DNA of 64,000 nt from NCBI GenBank assembly GCA_934432675.1, contig CAKRYT010000001.1:1-64000 (forward strand), in the 5' to 3' direction. This DNA is from an uncultured Eubacteriales bacterium. GTDB taxonomy: Bacteria; Bacillota; Clostridia; Oscillospirales; CAG-272. This document shows, in pieces, positions 25,385-34,686 of this stretch. The notes under the pieces are model-generated. The model did no database searches. It saw nothing but the letters and a program-made list of their open reading frames with translations, and was not told the DNA's origin. The position numbers and the translations under genes were made by a program. Within the stretch, counting starts at the first letter, position 1; every line of letters begins with the position of its first letter.

Positions 25385-26214
25385 ACCATGATCCCCCCTT
25401 CGTCGTCGCCAAAGCGGTTCATGATGGAAAGAGAGATGAGGATGAGTACCATCATGACGAGCGAGATCGCCGCACCCGTGTTGCGGGCACTGGATACGAA
25501 CTGCCGCTCGATCGTGTCACCGATGAGTTCAAAGGAGCCGCCGCCGAGTTTCTGCGAAATGTAGAAAGTGCTGATGGACGGGACAAAGACCATCGTCACC
25601 CCGGAGATGACGCCCGTGAGCGAGAGCGGGAAGATGACGCGCGTCAGCGTGCTGACGGGGTTGCAGCCGAGGTCGGCGGCCGCCTCCCACATCTTGGGGT
25701 CAATCTTGGAGATGCAGGTATAGATCGGGAGCACCATGTACGGCAGGAAGTCGTAGACCATGCCGAAGATGACGGCACCCTTGGTGCCGATGATGTGCAG
25801 TTCGGTGCCGAGGATGGTGTTGAGAAAACCGCCGTCGTCCAGGATTGCCATGATGGAATAGGTGCGGATGAGCAGGTTGGTCCACATGGGGAGCATGAGG
25901 AGCATGAGGAGCAGTTTGCGGTGATGCGGCTTCGCCCGTGCGATAAAATACGCGATCGGGTAGCCGACGAGCAAACAGATGAAGGTTGCGATCACGGACA
26001 GTTCGATGGAGAGCGCGAAGATGGCGGCGTAGTCGGAGAGTGCCGTAATGTTTTCGAGAGAAAACGCACCGTCCGCATCCGTGAAAGCGTAATAAATGAC
26101 GATGAACAGGGGCATGAGGATGAACATTGCGGCCCACACCAGATGCGGCGCGGCGGCAATGGACTGCCCGAGCGAGCGTTTCTTTTTCATTTTCTGTGAG
26201 AGACCCTCCCGCAT
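25381..26214 (-). CDS. potB: spermidine/putrescine ABC transporter, permease PotB
   Basis: A 277-residue permease. AAPHLVWAAMFILMPLFIVIYYAF is the first helix, NLLIRTYSIMAILDDGG and the EAA loop WEAAADLGCNPVSTLTRVIFPLSL follow. The proposed ATG overlaps the potA stop (TGATG); an ATG eight codons in has a distant ribosome site and is an alternative. With PotC it forms the channel for polyamines. Confidence 0.94.
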   Translation of the reverse strand: MREGLSQKMKKKRSLGQSIAAAPHLVWAAMFILMPLFIVIYYAFTDADGAFSLENITALSDYAAIFALSIELSVIATFICLLVGYPIAYFIARAKPHHRKLLLMLLMLPMWTNLLIRTYSIMAILDDGGFLNTILGTELHIIGTKGAVIFGMVYDFLPYMVLPIYTCISKIDPKMWEAAADLGCNPVSTLTRVIFPLSLTGVISGVTMVFVPSISTFYISQKLGGGSFELIGDTIERQFVSSARNTGAAISLVMMVLILISLSIMNRFGDDEGGIMV

Positions 26215-27377
26215 CAGTTTTCTTCGTCTTCCCCGACGACCGAGAGTTCGTCGAGTTCGTCCGAATAGCTGGAATAGTCACCGAACATACCGGAGTACTT
26301 GGACTTCTTCATGATATGGATTGCCTCGGGCTCAATGTAGACGCCGATGGTCGCGCCCTCTTCGACGAAGTCGGTGGACTGGATCATCCACTTGAAGCCT
26401 TTGATATCCACAATGATTTCGTAGTGCACGCCCTTGAAAGTGACGGAAGTGACCGTCCCCGTAAGCATCCCCTTGCTCGGGGCGACGACGTCGACGTCCT
26501 CGGGGCGCACCACGACGTCGACCGCTTCGTTCTTGGCAAAACCGGCATCCACGCACTCAAAGGTGTGCCCTGCGAACTTAACCTTACGGTCTTGGAGCAT
26601 GACGCCGTCCAGAATGTTGGACTCCCCGATGAAATCCGCGACGAAGGCGTTTTTCGGCTCGTTATAGATATCCGTCGGCGTGCCGATCTGCTGGATCTCG
26701 CCGTCTGCCATGACGACGATGATATCGGACATGGAGAGGGCCTCTTCCTGGTCGTGCGTGACGTAGATAAAGGTGATGCCGATCGCCTGCTGGATGTTTT
26801 TGAGCTCGTTCTGCATATCCTTGCGGAGTTTGAGGTCGAGCGCGCCGAGGGGCTCATCGAGGAGCAGGACGCGCGGCTCATTGATAAGGGATCGAGCGAT
26901 GGCGACGCGTTGTTGCTGCCCGCCGGAGAGGGAAGTCACGTTGCGCTTTTCAAATCCTTTGAGCATGACCATTTCGAGCATTTTGTGCACGCGGAGGTCG
27001 ATCTCCTCTTTCGGGAGTTTTTTGAGGCGCAGACCGAATGCGATGTTGTCATAGACGTTGAGGTGCGGGAAGAGTGCATACCGTTGGAACACGGTGTTCA
27101 CCTGCCGCGCGTGGGGCGGCATATCGGTAATATCTTTTCCCTCAAAGAGGATGGACCCCTCATCCGGCGTCTCGAAGCCGCCGATGAGTCGGAGGGTGGT
27201 CGTTTTGCCGCATCCGGACGGACCCAGTAAGGTGACAAATTCCTTATCTCGGATGAAAAGGTTGAAGTCTTTTAAGACCGGCTCGCCGTCGAAACTCTTG
27301 GAAATCCCGCGGAGCTCGATAAGCTTGCCGTTTTCCTGCGGTGCCGCAGTGGTGGTATCGGGAGCAAGTTTACCCAT
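26214..27377 (-). CDS. potA: spermidine/putrescine ABC transporter, ATPase
   Basis: A 387-residue ATPase that powers PotBC. Walker [10 protein letters not shown] is near residue 61, the Q-loop is followed by [20 protein letters not shown], the signature is [15 protein letters not shown], Walker B is [12 protein letters not shown], and the switch His lies in [10 protein letters not shown]. The C-terminal TOBE domain (about 290-370) is regulatory. GAGGAAAG precedes the chosen ATG; a GTG six codons earlier overlaps that site. It is the first gene of potABCD. Confidence 0.96.
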   Translation of the reverse strand: MGKLAPDTTTAAPQENGKLIELRGISKSFDGEPVLKDFNLFIRDKEFVTLLGPSGCGKTTTLRLIGGFETPDEGSILFEGKDITDMPPHARQVNTVFQRYALFPHLNVYDNIAFGLRLKKLPKEEIDLRVHKMLEMVMLKGFEKRNVTSLSGGQQQRVAIARSLINEPRVLLLDEPLGALDLKLRKDMQNELKNIQQAIGITFIYVTHDQEEALSMSDIIVVMADGEIQQIGTPTDIYNEPKNAFVADFIGESNILDGVMLQDRKVKFAGHTFECVDAGFAKNEAVDVVVRPEDVDVVAPSKGMLTGTVTSVTFKGVHYEIIVDIKGFKWMIQSTDFVEEGATIGVYIEPEAIHIMKKSKYSGMFGDYSSYSDELDELSVVGEDEEN

Positions 27378-27485
27378 TTTGTCTTTCCTCACCAAAATCG
27401 TATTTTTGCCAAAACACGCAAAAAGCGGCGATTTTAACGGGGTGTCCCACCGGCAAAATAACCACTTTTTCGTATTGCAAGGTGA

Positions 27486-27514
27486 AGTATAGCAAAGACG
27501 ATATGAAAATGCAA
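27486..27514 (-). promoter_or_regulatory. potABCD promoter
   Basis: TTGCAT and TATACT with a 17-bp spacer on the minus strand; the leader is about 100 nt and AT-rich. Confidence 0.7.
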
Positions 27515-27591
27515 TAGATTTTGCAAAAAAACTTCAAAAATCTTTGATTTTCACGAATTATCATGAAATAGCCACGACTTTTTGGGATAAA

Positions 27592-28233
27592 TTACGAAAA
27601 ACCTTTGAAATGCTCCTGATTTCTCTTGAAACCTCGCTTTTCCTTTTGTTTTTTATCGCACGGGAGCGCGAGAAGAGCCCCGATGGAGAGAAAAGCGGGA
27701 TAGGTGCCGCCCCCGGTCTGCCACAGCACGAGCAGAGATCCGACGGCACCGAAGAAGATGGCGGCGAGCGTAACGTATTTGCCGACGTAGTAAAGACTGC
27801 GGCTGCCGAGCCGCCCGGCGAGCAGACACCGCAGGATCCGCTCTCCGTCGAGATCCCCGACGGGGGCGAGGTTGCAGAGCCCGGTGAGCAGGCTGATATC
27901 TCCGAAGGCACGGAGGGCGGGGGTGACGTCCCCGAGCAGGATGCCGATGAGAAACGAGGCAAAATTGGCGATGGGGCCCGCGGCGGCGACGAACATCTCC
28001 TCCCGGTACGAAAGGGTACACGGCGCGACGAAACGGACGCCGCGCGCCACCGGTACGAGCCGTGGGGAAGGGAGACCGAGCAGGGAAAAGGCGAGGAGGT
28101 GCCCGCACTCGTGGAACACGGCGGAGAGCCCGACGAGCAGGAGGGAGTAGAGCCCTTCAAACCACAGCACCGCCAGGATCCAGAGGATGCCCGGCAGAAA
28201 GAGGAGCAGTCGCCCGAGTTTTCGTTTTGTCAT
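27592..28233 (-). CDS. site-2 protease family membrane metalloprotease (M50)
   Basis: A 213-residue intramembrane protease candidate. The zinc motif HECGH lies in SAVFHECGHLLAFSL at about 42-55, and the third ligand lies in APVGDLDGERIL at about 120. Four hydrophobic segments surround them. The size and plan match small SpoIVFB-like proteases, but there is no CBS domain and no spoIVFA neighbour, so the substrate is unknown. The GGAGGTG ribosome site sets the ATG; a GTG five codons earlier overlaps it. Confidence 0.85.
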   Translation of the reverse strand: MTKRKLGRLLLFLPGILWILAVLWFEGLYSLLLVGLSAVFHECGHLLAFSLLGLPSPRLVPVARGVRFVAPCTLSYREEMFVAAAGPIANFASFLIGILLGDVTPALRAFGDISLLTGLCNLAPVGDLDGERILRCLLAGRLGSRSLYYVGKYVTLAAIFFGAVGSLLVLWQTGGGTYPAFLSIGALLALPCDKKQKEKRGFKRNQEHFKGFS

Positions 28234-28271
28234 GGTGTTCACCTCCACGCAACACTGTATGCGCGGAGACG

Positions 28272-28304
28272 CAAAAAAACGAGCGGAGCCACGGCTCCGC
28301 CCGT
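28272..28304 (-). terminator. terminator after the 142-residue hypothetical gene
   Basis: On the minus strand ACGGGCGGAGCC / GGCTCCGCTCGT with one G-U pair, followed by seven T. Confidence 0.85.
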
Positions 28305-28319
28305 TTCATCGGGTGAAAA

Positions 28320-28748
28320 TCATTCGGTGATCGCGAGGATAGGGCGCAAATACTGCTTGACGTCGTCTTGGAGAAGCAGGCGCATGATGGCGACGAGCGT
28401 GGTGACGGCGTTTTCGTCTGTCAGCACCTCGTAGGCGATGTGCTCCATGACGAAGAAATGCTTACCGTTGCGCTCGGTCAGGTAGCACTTCATGAACCCG
28501 ATATTTTCGTTTGCGTTGTTGATGAGGTCATAGTTTGCCTTGGTGGGCTCCATCTCGTCAAAGACGAAAGTGGCACGGGCGGCACCGTTCTCGTTGAAAA
28601 CGAACTCGAAACGGATATCATCGTCAAATCCTTTGAGGTGAACGCCTTTTGCAATCAGTTTGCCGAGCTTATCTGTGCTTTTGTCCTCAAAATTCAGGTA
28701 GTTGAGACGTTCGCGCAACATTTGGGTGCAGTTATGAATATTCAGCAT
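28320..28748 (-). CDS. hypothetical protein
   Basis: A 142-residue soluble acidic protein with alternating strands and helices (IRFEFVFNENGAARATFVFD, HFFVMEHIAYEVLTDENA). I do not recognise the family; the pattern is compatible with a YbjN-like sensory fold, though that is a weak suggestion. It is a single-gene unit with a near-consensus promoter and a good terminator. Confidence 0.75.
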   Translation of the reverse strand: MLNIHNCTQMLRERLNYLNFEDKSTDKLGKLIAKGVHLKGFDDDIRFEFVFNENGAARATFVFDEMEPTKANYDLINNANENIGFMKCYLTERNGKHFFVMEHIAYEVLTDENAVTTLVAIMRLLLQDDVKQYLRPILAITE

Positions 28749-28783
28749 GGTATGTAATCCCCCTCATGTAATATTTCATTTGT

Positions 28784-28812
28784 ATTATAGTGCGGAAAAA
28801 ACGAATTGTCAA
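28784..28812 (-). promoter_or_regulatory. promoter of the 142-residue hypothetical gene
   Basis: TTGACA and TATAAT with a 17-bp spacer on the minus strand, a perfect consensus. Confidence 0.85.
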
Positions 28813-28836
28813 TCGACAAACCACATTTTCGACAAA

Positions 28837-28864
28837 AAACAGAGCCCGCGTGCGGGCTCTGTTT
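28837..28864 (-). terminator. proS terminator
   Basis: AAACAGAGCCCGC / GCGGGCTCTGTTT with a 2-nt apparent loop; the minus strand continues with TTT. Confidence 0.85.
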
Positions 28865-28868
28865 CGGA

Positions 28869-30305
28869 TCAGTAAGCTTTCCCCCAATAGACGAGTTTCG
28901 TCGCAGGTCTGCCGCAGCAGACGCATTTATCCCCGATCGGCTCTACCCCGAACGGGATACAGCGGGAGGAGACGTCGGCGACCTCTTTGAGTTTCTCTTC
29001 GCAGGCACGCTCCCCGCACCACATGGCTTTGATATAGCCGCTCTTTGTCTTGGCGGTTTCAATCATTTCGTCGAGCGTGTGGGCCTCAAAGGTGCGGTTT
29101 TCGCGGTTTTCGAGTGCCTTGGCATAGAGTGCGGCGGTCAGCGTATCGAGCATCTTCGGGACGACCGTTTCGAGGTCTTCCAGATTGACGGGTGTCTTTT
29201 CTCGGTTATCGCGGCGCACGATGACACAGCGACCCTCTGCGAGGTCGCGGGGGCCGACCTCCAAACGGAGCGGCACGCCCTTCATCTCATATTCGGAGAA
29301 CTTCCAGCCGGGCGTGTTTTCGGAGTCGTCCACTTTGACGCGGCAGATCTTTGCGAGACGGTCGCGGAGCCCGTAGGCGGCTTCCAGGACCCCCTCCTTG
29401 TGCTGTTGGACGGGGATGATGACGACCTGGATGGGGGCAACTGCCGGAGGCAGGACGAGCCCGCTGTCATCACCGTGGGTCATGATAATCCCGCCGATCA
29501 TACGGGTGGAGACACCCCAGGAGGTCTGGTGACAGTATTTGAGTTGGTTGTCGCGGTCGAGGTACTGGATGCCGAACGCCCGCGCGAAACCGTCACCGAA
29601 ATAGTGAGAGGTGCCGCCTTGGAGTGCTTTGCCGTCGTGCATCAGGGCCTCTACGGTGTAGGTGGCCTCCGCCCCGGCGAACTTTTCCTTATCGGTTTTC
29701 TGCCCGCGGATAACGGGCATCGCGAGTTCGTGCTCGTAGAAGTCGGCGTATACTTCGAGCATCCGGCGGGTCTCCTCAATCGCCTCTTCACGGGTTGCGT
29801 GCATGGTGTGGCCTTCCTGCCAGAGAAATTCGCGCGTACGCAAAAACGGACGCGTCGTCTTTTCCCAGCGGACGACGGAGCACCACTGGTTGTAGAGCTT
29901 CGGCAGATCGCGGTAGGAGCGGATAATGTTCGCGTAATGTTCGCAGAACAGCGTCTCGGAGGTCGGGCGCACGCAGAGTTTTTCGGTCAGGGGCTCGGAG
30001 CCGCCGAGCGTTACCCAGGCACACTCGGGCGCAAAGCCTTCTACATGGTCTTTCTCTTTCTGCAAAAGGGACTCCGGGATGAACATCGGCATATAGACGT
30101 TCTCGTGCCCGGTCGCCTTGAAACGCGCGTCGAGGAGTCTCTGGATGTTCTCCCAGATCGCGTAGCCGTACGGGCGGATGATCATGCACCCCTTGACGGA
30201 GGAATAATCGACGAGATCGGCTTTCTTGACGATATCGGTGTACCAACGGGCGAAGTCCTCGTCCATCGGCGTGATTTGTTCGACGTATTTCTTGTCGTTT
30301 GCCAT
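28869..30305 (-). CDS. proS: prolyl-tRNA synthetase, archaeal/eukaryal type
   Basis: Charges tRNA-Pro. The 478-residue enzyme is the short type without the editing insertion. Class II motif 2 appears as [20 protein letters not shown] and motif 3 as [17 protein letters not shown]. The C-terminal zinc-like domain ends in [19 protein letters not shown], with the C-terminal Tyr typical of this type. The start is the ATG with AGGGAG in front. A tRNA-Pro gene lies at 796-871 in the same window. No T-box is visible in the short leader. Confidence 0.97.
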   Translation of the reverse strand: MANDKKYVEQITPMDEDFARWYTDIVKKADLVDYSSVKGCMIIRPYGYAIWENIQRLLDARFKATGHENVYMPMFIPESLLQKEKDHVEGFAPECAWVTLGGSEPLTEKLCVRPTSETLFCEHYANIIRSYRDLPKLYNQWCSVVRWEKTTRPFLRTREFLWQEGHTMHATREEAIEETRRMLEVYADFYEHELAMPVIRGQKTDKEKFAGAEATYTVEALMHDGKALQGGTSHYFGDGFARAFGIQYLDRDNQLKYCHQTSWGVSTRMIGGIIMTHGDDSGLVLPPAVAPIQVVIIPVQQHKEGVLEAAYGLRDRLAKICRVKVDDSENTPGWKFSEYEMKGVPLRLEVGPRDLAEGRCVIVRRDNREKTPVNLEDLETVVPKMLDTLTAALYAKALENRENRTFEAHTLDEMIETAKTKSGYIKAMWCGERACEEKLKEVADVSSRCIPFGVEPIGDKCVCCGRPATKLVYWGKAY

Positions 30306-30346
30306 AGCGGAGTCTCCCTGCATATCCTATATTAAATGATAGCATT

Positions 30347-30375
30347 ATTATAGCGAAGCGTTGCGATTTTGTCAA
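30347..30375 (-). promoter_or_regulatory. proS promoter
   Basis: TTGACA and TATAAT with a 17-bp spacer, a perfect consensus, only about 40 bp before the start codon. Confidence 0.9.
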
Positions 30376-30494
30376 GTTTTCCCGTACGGGGCCGACGTTG
30401 CCACACACGCTGCATAGAGATAGGTGCAATTTGTGCAAAAATGCGTCGTTTGCGCATTGCGAATTGGTATTTTTGCATTTATTGCGTAAATGAC

Positions 30495-30523
30495 TTGCAT
30501 TTTCGGTTTGAAAACGGTATAAT
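30495..30523 (+). promoter_or_regulatory. aspartate aminotransferase promoter
   Basis: TTGCAT and TATAAT with a 17-bp spacer; the tract before it (30420-30490) contains several TGCGCAA/TTGTGC-like words but no clear operator. Confidence 0.8.
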
Positions 30524-30586
30524 CGTTCTGTCAGTAACGCAGTAAACTGCAATTTTCGGGAAGTATATTTTCATTCGGTGGATATT

Positions 30587-31849
30587 ATGAACTATCAAGA
30601 TTTTTCTTACGCGGAGTACGAGATGATCCTCGGTGCCGTGCGCGCCGCGCACAGGGCACAGTGTGAGGGCGGCCGGCGGATCGACCTCTCACGCGGTAAG
30701 CCGTCGGCGGAGCAGCTCGATCTCAGTCTGCCGATGCTCACGATCGGGGATTATCGGGACGACGCGGGGGTGGATTGCCGCAACTACGGGGGGCTCCTGG
30801 GGCTGGACGAGATGCGCCGTTTCTGGTCGAGTGTGACCGGCATTCCTTTTGAAAACATCGTGTCGTTCGGCAATTCGAGCCTCACGCTCATGTACGGTAT
30901 GCTTTCGCGCGCCATGCTGTTCGGTATGCCGAATTCCGTGATGCCGTGGTGCCGGCGCGAGCGGCGGAAATTCCTTTGCCCCGCGCCCGGGTATGACCGT
31001 CATTTCCGTATCACGGAGACGCTCGGCTTTGAACTCGTCACCATCCCGATGACCCCGGAGGGGCCCGATATGGACGCCGTCGAGGCGGCGGTGCGCGACC
31101 CGGACGTCCTCGGTATCTGGTGTGTGCCGAAGTATTCCAACCCGACGGGCATTACCTATTCTCCGGAGACGGTGCGACGTCTTGCCCGTATGGAGACGGC
31201 GGCACCCGACTTCATGATCATGTGGGATAACGCCTATGCCGTCCACGATTTCGTCGAGGAAGGAGACCACCTCGCGGATATCATAGCGGAGGCGCGCAAA
31301 TACGGGCACGAGGACAGGGTCTTCTATTTTTCCTCCACGTCAAAGATCACCTTTCCCGGGGCGGGCGTCGCCATGATGGCCATGAGCGCACGCAACCTCG
31401 CACACGTGCGCCCCTACCTCGGGGCAGAGACCATCGGGCCGGATAAACTGAATCAACTGCGCCACGTCCGTTTTCTCCCCGACAAGGAGGCACTCGTGCG
31501 GCACATGAGGCGGCACGCAGAGATTATCCGCCCCAAATTCGATATTCTGCTCGCCACCATGGAGCGGGAATTGGCCCCGAACGGCTACGCGACCTGGACC
31601 AACCCCTGCGGCGGGTACTTTGTCAGTCTGGAAGTGCCGGAGGGGTGCGCCGCGCGCGTCTGGAAACTCTGCCGCGACGCGGGATTGACGCTGACGGATG
31701 CGGGTGCCTCTTTCCCCTACGGGCGTGACCCGCGCGACTCCAACCTGCGTCTTGCCCCGACCTATTGCGGTGTGGAGGAGGTGCGGGTCGCCGCCGAGAT
31801 CCTCTGCACCTCGGTCAAACTCGCCGCGCTGGAACAGCGGCACGCCTGA
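30587..31849 (+). CDS. aspartate aminotransferase, Corynebacterium AspT type
   Basis: A 420-residue PLP enzyme that interconverts aspartate and 2-oxoglutarate with oxaloacetate and glutamate. The sequence follows the MocR-like aminotransferase family whose characterised member is C. glutamicum AspT: DLSRGKPSAEQLDLS, RNYGGLLGLDEMR, CPAPGYDRHFRITE, GPDMDAVEAAV, YSNPTGITYS, METAAPDF, MWDNAYAVHDF and the PLP lysine in STSKITFPGAGVA. The start is the ATG seven bases after GGTGG. It is divergent from proS and ends in a strong terminator. Confidence 0.92.
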   Translation: MNYQDFSYAEYEMILGAVRAAHRAQCEGGRRIDLSRGKPSAEQLDLSLPMLTIGDYRDDAGVDCRNYGGLLGLDEMRRFWSSVTGIPFENIVSFGNSSLTLMYGMLSRAMLFGMPNSVMPWCRRERRKFLCPAPGYDRHFRITETLGFELVTIPMTPEGPDMDAVEAAVRDPDVLGIWCVPKYSNPTGITYSPETVRRLARMETAAPDFMIMWDNAYAVHDFVEEGDHLADIIAEARKYGHEDRVFYFSSTSKITFPGAGVAMMAMSARNLAHVRPYLGAETIGPDKLNQLRHVRFLPDKEALVRHMRRHAEIIRPKFDILLATMERELAPNGYATWTNPCGGYFVSLEVPEGCAARVWKLCRDAGLTLTDAGASFPYGRDPRDSNLRLAPTYCGVEEVRVAAEILCTSVKLAALEQRHA

Positions 31850-31970
31850 CGGCGCGGGAGAAAGGCATTCCGCGCGTGCGGCGGTAGCGTAACGGGCGGT
31901 GGAGTAACGGAACGCGGGGGCGATGACCGCGGCGGTTTTACACCGCAGGGCAAAGCCTGCATAACGAATA

Positions 31971-31999
31971 CCCCCGGTGCCACGGCACCGGGGGCGTTT
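31971..31999. terminator. terminator between aminotransferase and GH3 gene
   Basis: Arms CCCCCGGTGCC / GGCACCGGGGG with TTTT on the plus strand. Confidence 0.85.
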
Positions 32000-32020
32000 T
32001 ATGCGGTTGCGGTCTCGGGA

Positions 32021-34372
32021 TCAATCGAACTTGCAGAGCAGTTCAAGTACGCGCGCGGCGCACTTTTCGAGTTCTGCCCGGGTCAGGTAGCCGCGTTCCA
32101 AGGCCTTTTGCAGGCGTTTCTTGGAGCCGGAGGGCATACGGACGTCGTTCCCCGCGTGCACTTCGCGGAAGTGCTCCGCGTCGTTGTTCCAGTCGGTGGT
32201 GACGAGTCCGAGGTATCCCCACTCTTCCCGCAGGATGCCTTCGAGCAGTTCACGGTTTTCGGAGGGATAAGTGCCGTTGACGAGGTTGTAACTGGTCATG
32301 AGGCTCCACGGTTGTGCCTCTTTCACAGCGATTTCAAAGCCGCGCAGGTAAATCTCGCGCAGGGCGCGCTCGGAGACGCGGGAGTCGCTCCATTTGCGGT
32401 TGGTCTCTTTGTTGTTGCAGCAGAAGTGCTTGACGCAGGCGGCGATGTGCTGGGACTGGATCCCGCGTACACAGGCGGCTGCCATGCGGCCGGCGATGAG
32501 CGGATCCTCCGAGTAATACTCAAAGTTTCTGCCGCAGAGCGGGCTGCGATGGATGTTGAGGGCGGGGGTCAGCCAGATTGCCATGTTGTTTTCCTTGACT
32601 TCCTTGGCACCGGCTCTGCCGACCTCTTCCACGAGTGCGGTGTTCCAGGTGCAGGCGAGCAGGGTCGCGCACGGCCACGCGGTCGCGACGACGCCTTTTC
32701 CGTCCCACACGCGCATGCCCGCAGGTCCGTCGCAGGTCATGGCGTTCGGGATCCCGTAGTAGGAGATACCGCCGAAACCGTGGGTGTCTGCGACACCGGT
32801 GTTGCGTGCACCGCTGACGAGGTCGATGAGATCCGCGTCGTTCATCTGGGCGAGGAAGGCGTCGAGCGTTGCCTTACCGCACGCCACGTCTTCCAGCACG
32901 ATTAGATCTTCGGGGTGGCTCGTCTCCGTTCTGTCCAGTTGCAGGTACTCGTAGTTCCAGTGGGTCTTTTCGGGGAAGTCGGAGGTGTCCTCCGCCGGGG
33001 CGGGGTAGTCCGATACCGTGAGAGTCTCGTAACTGCCGTCGGCGCGCAGCCGTTTTGACAGTTTTCTCGGCGCGACATAGGCGTGGAGTTGCTCTACCAC
33101 CGTGTCTTTCCCGACCGTGTAGGTCATGGCGGGGACCAGTTCGCGCACGGAGGTACCGGTGAAGATCGTGTAGTCACCCGCTTCCAGCACGCGTGCCGAG
33201 CGGCAGACGGCACCCGTATCGTCGAAGGATGCCATATCGGAGACGGGGAAAGTCATGGAAACGAAACGGCTCTCACCGGGGGCGAGGGTATCCGTTTTGG
33301 TGAAGGCGGTGAGGACGTATTTCGGCTTGCCGAGTTTGCCGGCGGGTGCGCTGAAATAGGCCTGTACGGTCTCTTTGCCCGCGTAGGCACCGGTGTTGGT
33401 GACACGCAGTACCAGGGTGATGAGGCCCTCTGCCTCTTGGGCACTGACGTTTTCCAGCGAGAAGGTCGTATAGGAGAGGCCGTAACCGAAAGGATAGTTG
33501 ACGTGTGCCGCCGCTCCGGGGATCGTCTCAAAGTAGCGGTAGCCCACGTAAATATCGTCGGTATATTCGGCATATTCCTCCGACTCGTGGAAGTTCGCGG
33601 AGGAGGGGTAGTCGGCGAAGGTCGCGGCAAAGGTATCGACCAGTCTGCCGGAGGGCGTCACGGCGCCCGAGAGGATGTCCCATTCGGCATATCCGCCCTC
33701 GATGCCTGCCTGCCAGGCGAGCAGGACGGATTCGATACGGTCGTTCTCACGGAAATAGGAGGTGTCGACCATGCCGCCGACGTTGAGGACCAGGACCGTG
33801 TGCGGGAAAGCGGCGGTCACGTCGGCGATGAGTTTGCTCTCCGCCTCGTCCAGATAGAAATCGCCGTCGCCGGGCTCACCCTTGCGGTCGGCACCCTCGC
33901 CGGAGAAACGGCAGATGCTGACGATCGCGGTGTCGGCGAACGCCGCCGCGTCTTGGAGCATTCCGTCGGGCAGGGGTGCCTCCGGGATGCAGCCGGGCTT
34001 TGCACCGTCGCGGTATGCGTCCGCAACCGTGCGGCTGTAAAAATCATTCAGCGGCCGGTAAACCGAGACGTCTCCCCGCCGGGCGGCATCGGTGACCGCG
34101 TCGATGAGGTTGTGCGTGTAGGCGGTCGTCACCTCGCCGGAGCCGCCGCCGCCGCGGACGTAGTCCGCACTGCCGACGCCGAAGAGCGCGATGCGCGCCC
34201 CGTTCTTCAAAGGGAGCAGTCGGTTGTCGTTTTTGAGGAGCACCATCCCCTCGGTTGCCGCACGGCGGGACAGGTCGATGTGTGCAGGGGAGGCGGTGAC
34301 GAGTCTGCCGTCCTCACCCATCGGTACGCAGGGTTGGTAAAGGATGCGTTGCCATCTCGTGGATTTTCCCAT
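32021..34372 (-). CDS. glycoside hydrolase family 3, domain-permuted
   Basis: A beta-glucosidase-like enzyme of 783 residues in which the usual GH3 domain order is reversed. The alpha/beta sandwich domain comes first (about 30-290: EGMVLLKNDNRLLPL, LNVGGMVDTSYF). An FN3-like domain follows (about 300-430: FGYGLSYTTFSL). The TIM barrel is last (about 490-780) with DGPAGMR, LTPALNIHRSPLCGRNFEY, KHFCCNN and the nucleophile Asp in LVTTDWNN. This permutation is known from Ruminococcus albus and Butyrivibrio enzymes. There is no signal peptide, so it acts inside the cell on imported oligosaccharides. GGAGAG six bases before sets the ATG. Confidence 0.92.
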   Translation of the reverse strand: MGKSTRWQRILYQPCVPMGEDGRLVTASPAHIDLSRRAATEGMVLLKNDNRLLPLKNGARIALFGVGSADYVRGGGGSGEVTTAYTHNLIDAVTDAARRGDVSVYRPLNDFYSRTVADAYRDGAKPGCIPEAPLPDGMLQDAAAFADTAIVSICRFSGEGADRKGEPGDGDFYLDEAESKLIADVTAAFPHTVLVLNVGGMVDTSYFRENDRIESVLLAWQAGIEGGYAEWDILSGAVTPSGRLVDTFAATFADYPSSANFHESEEYAEYTDDIYVGYRYFETIPGAAAHVNYPFGYGLSYTTFSLENVSAQEAEGLITLVLRVTNTGAYAGKETVQAYFSAPAGKLGKPKYVLTAFTKTDTLAPGESRFVSMTFPVSDMASFDDTGAVCRSARVLEAGDYTIFTGTSVRELVPAMTYTVGKDTVVEQLHAYVAPRKLSKRLRADGSYETLTVSDYPAPAEDTSDFPEKTHWNYEYLQLDRTETSHPEDLIVLEDVACGKATLDAFLAQMNDADLIDLVSGARNTGVADTHGFGGISYYGIPNAMTCDGPAGMRVWDGKGVVATAWPCATLLACTWNTALVEEVGRAGAKEVKENNMAIWLTPALNIHRSPLCGRNFEYYSEDPLIAGRMAAACVRGIQSQHIAACVKHFCCNNKETNRKWSDSRVSERALREIYLRGFEIAVKEAQPWSLMTSYNLVNGTYPSENRELLEGILREEWGYLGLVTTDWNNDAEHFREVHAGNDVRMPSGSKKRLQKALERGYLTRAELEKCAARVLELLCKFD

Positions 34373-34472
34373 AATCATCTCTCCGTTGCTTTTTTGTTAT
34401 CGGACATCGTCCGTCGGATTGCTGTTTCGGTCGTGGACCGTGCGTCACCGCACGGCAACACATACCGATTCT

Positions 34473-34501
34473 ATTATATCGGTTATTTTGGTAGGTCACA
34501 A
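34473..34501 (-). promoter_or_regulatory. GH3 promoter
   Basis: TTGTGA and TATAAT with a 17-bp spacer on the minus strand. The gap 34373-34686 otherwise holds only the 34601-34625 terminator. Confidence 0.75.
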
Positions 34502-34600
34502 GGATTTTTTGGCTTTTATTATGGATTATTCTGCGGATTTTCTTTGCCATTTGACCCCGACCCTCCCCGCCGGGACTCCACCCGGACACGGAGATGAATA

Positions 34601-34625
34601 AAAAAGGGCGGCAGAGCCGCCCTTT
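34601..34625 (-). terminator. terminator after the GH-A-like lipoprotein
   Basis: AAAGGGCGGC / GCCGCCCTTT with a 3-nt loop and TTTTT on the minus strand. Confidence 0.8.
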
Positions 34626-34686
34626 CGGGGTATCGGGAGCAGGACTCCTCTCGGGGATCAATCCCACGGGAGAGCGGGCTGCCGTT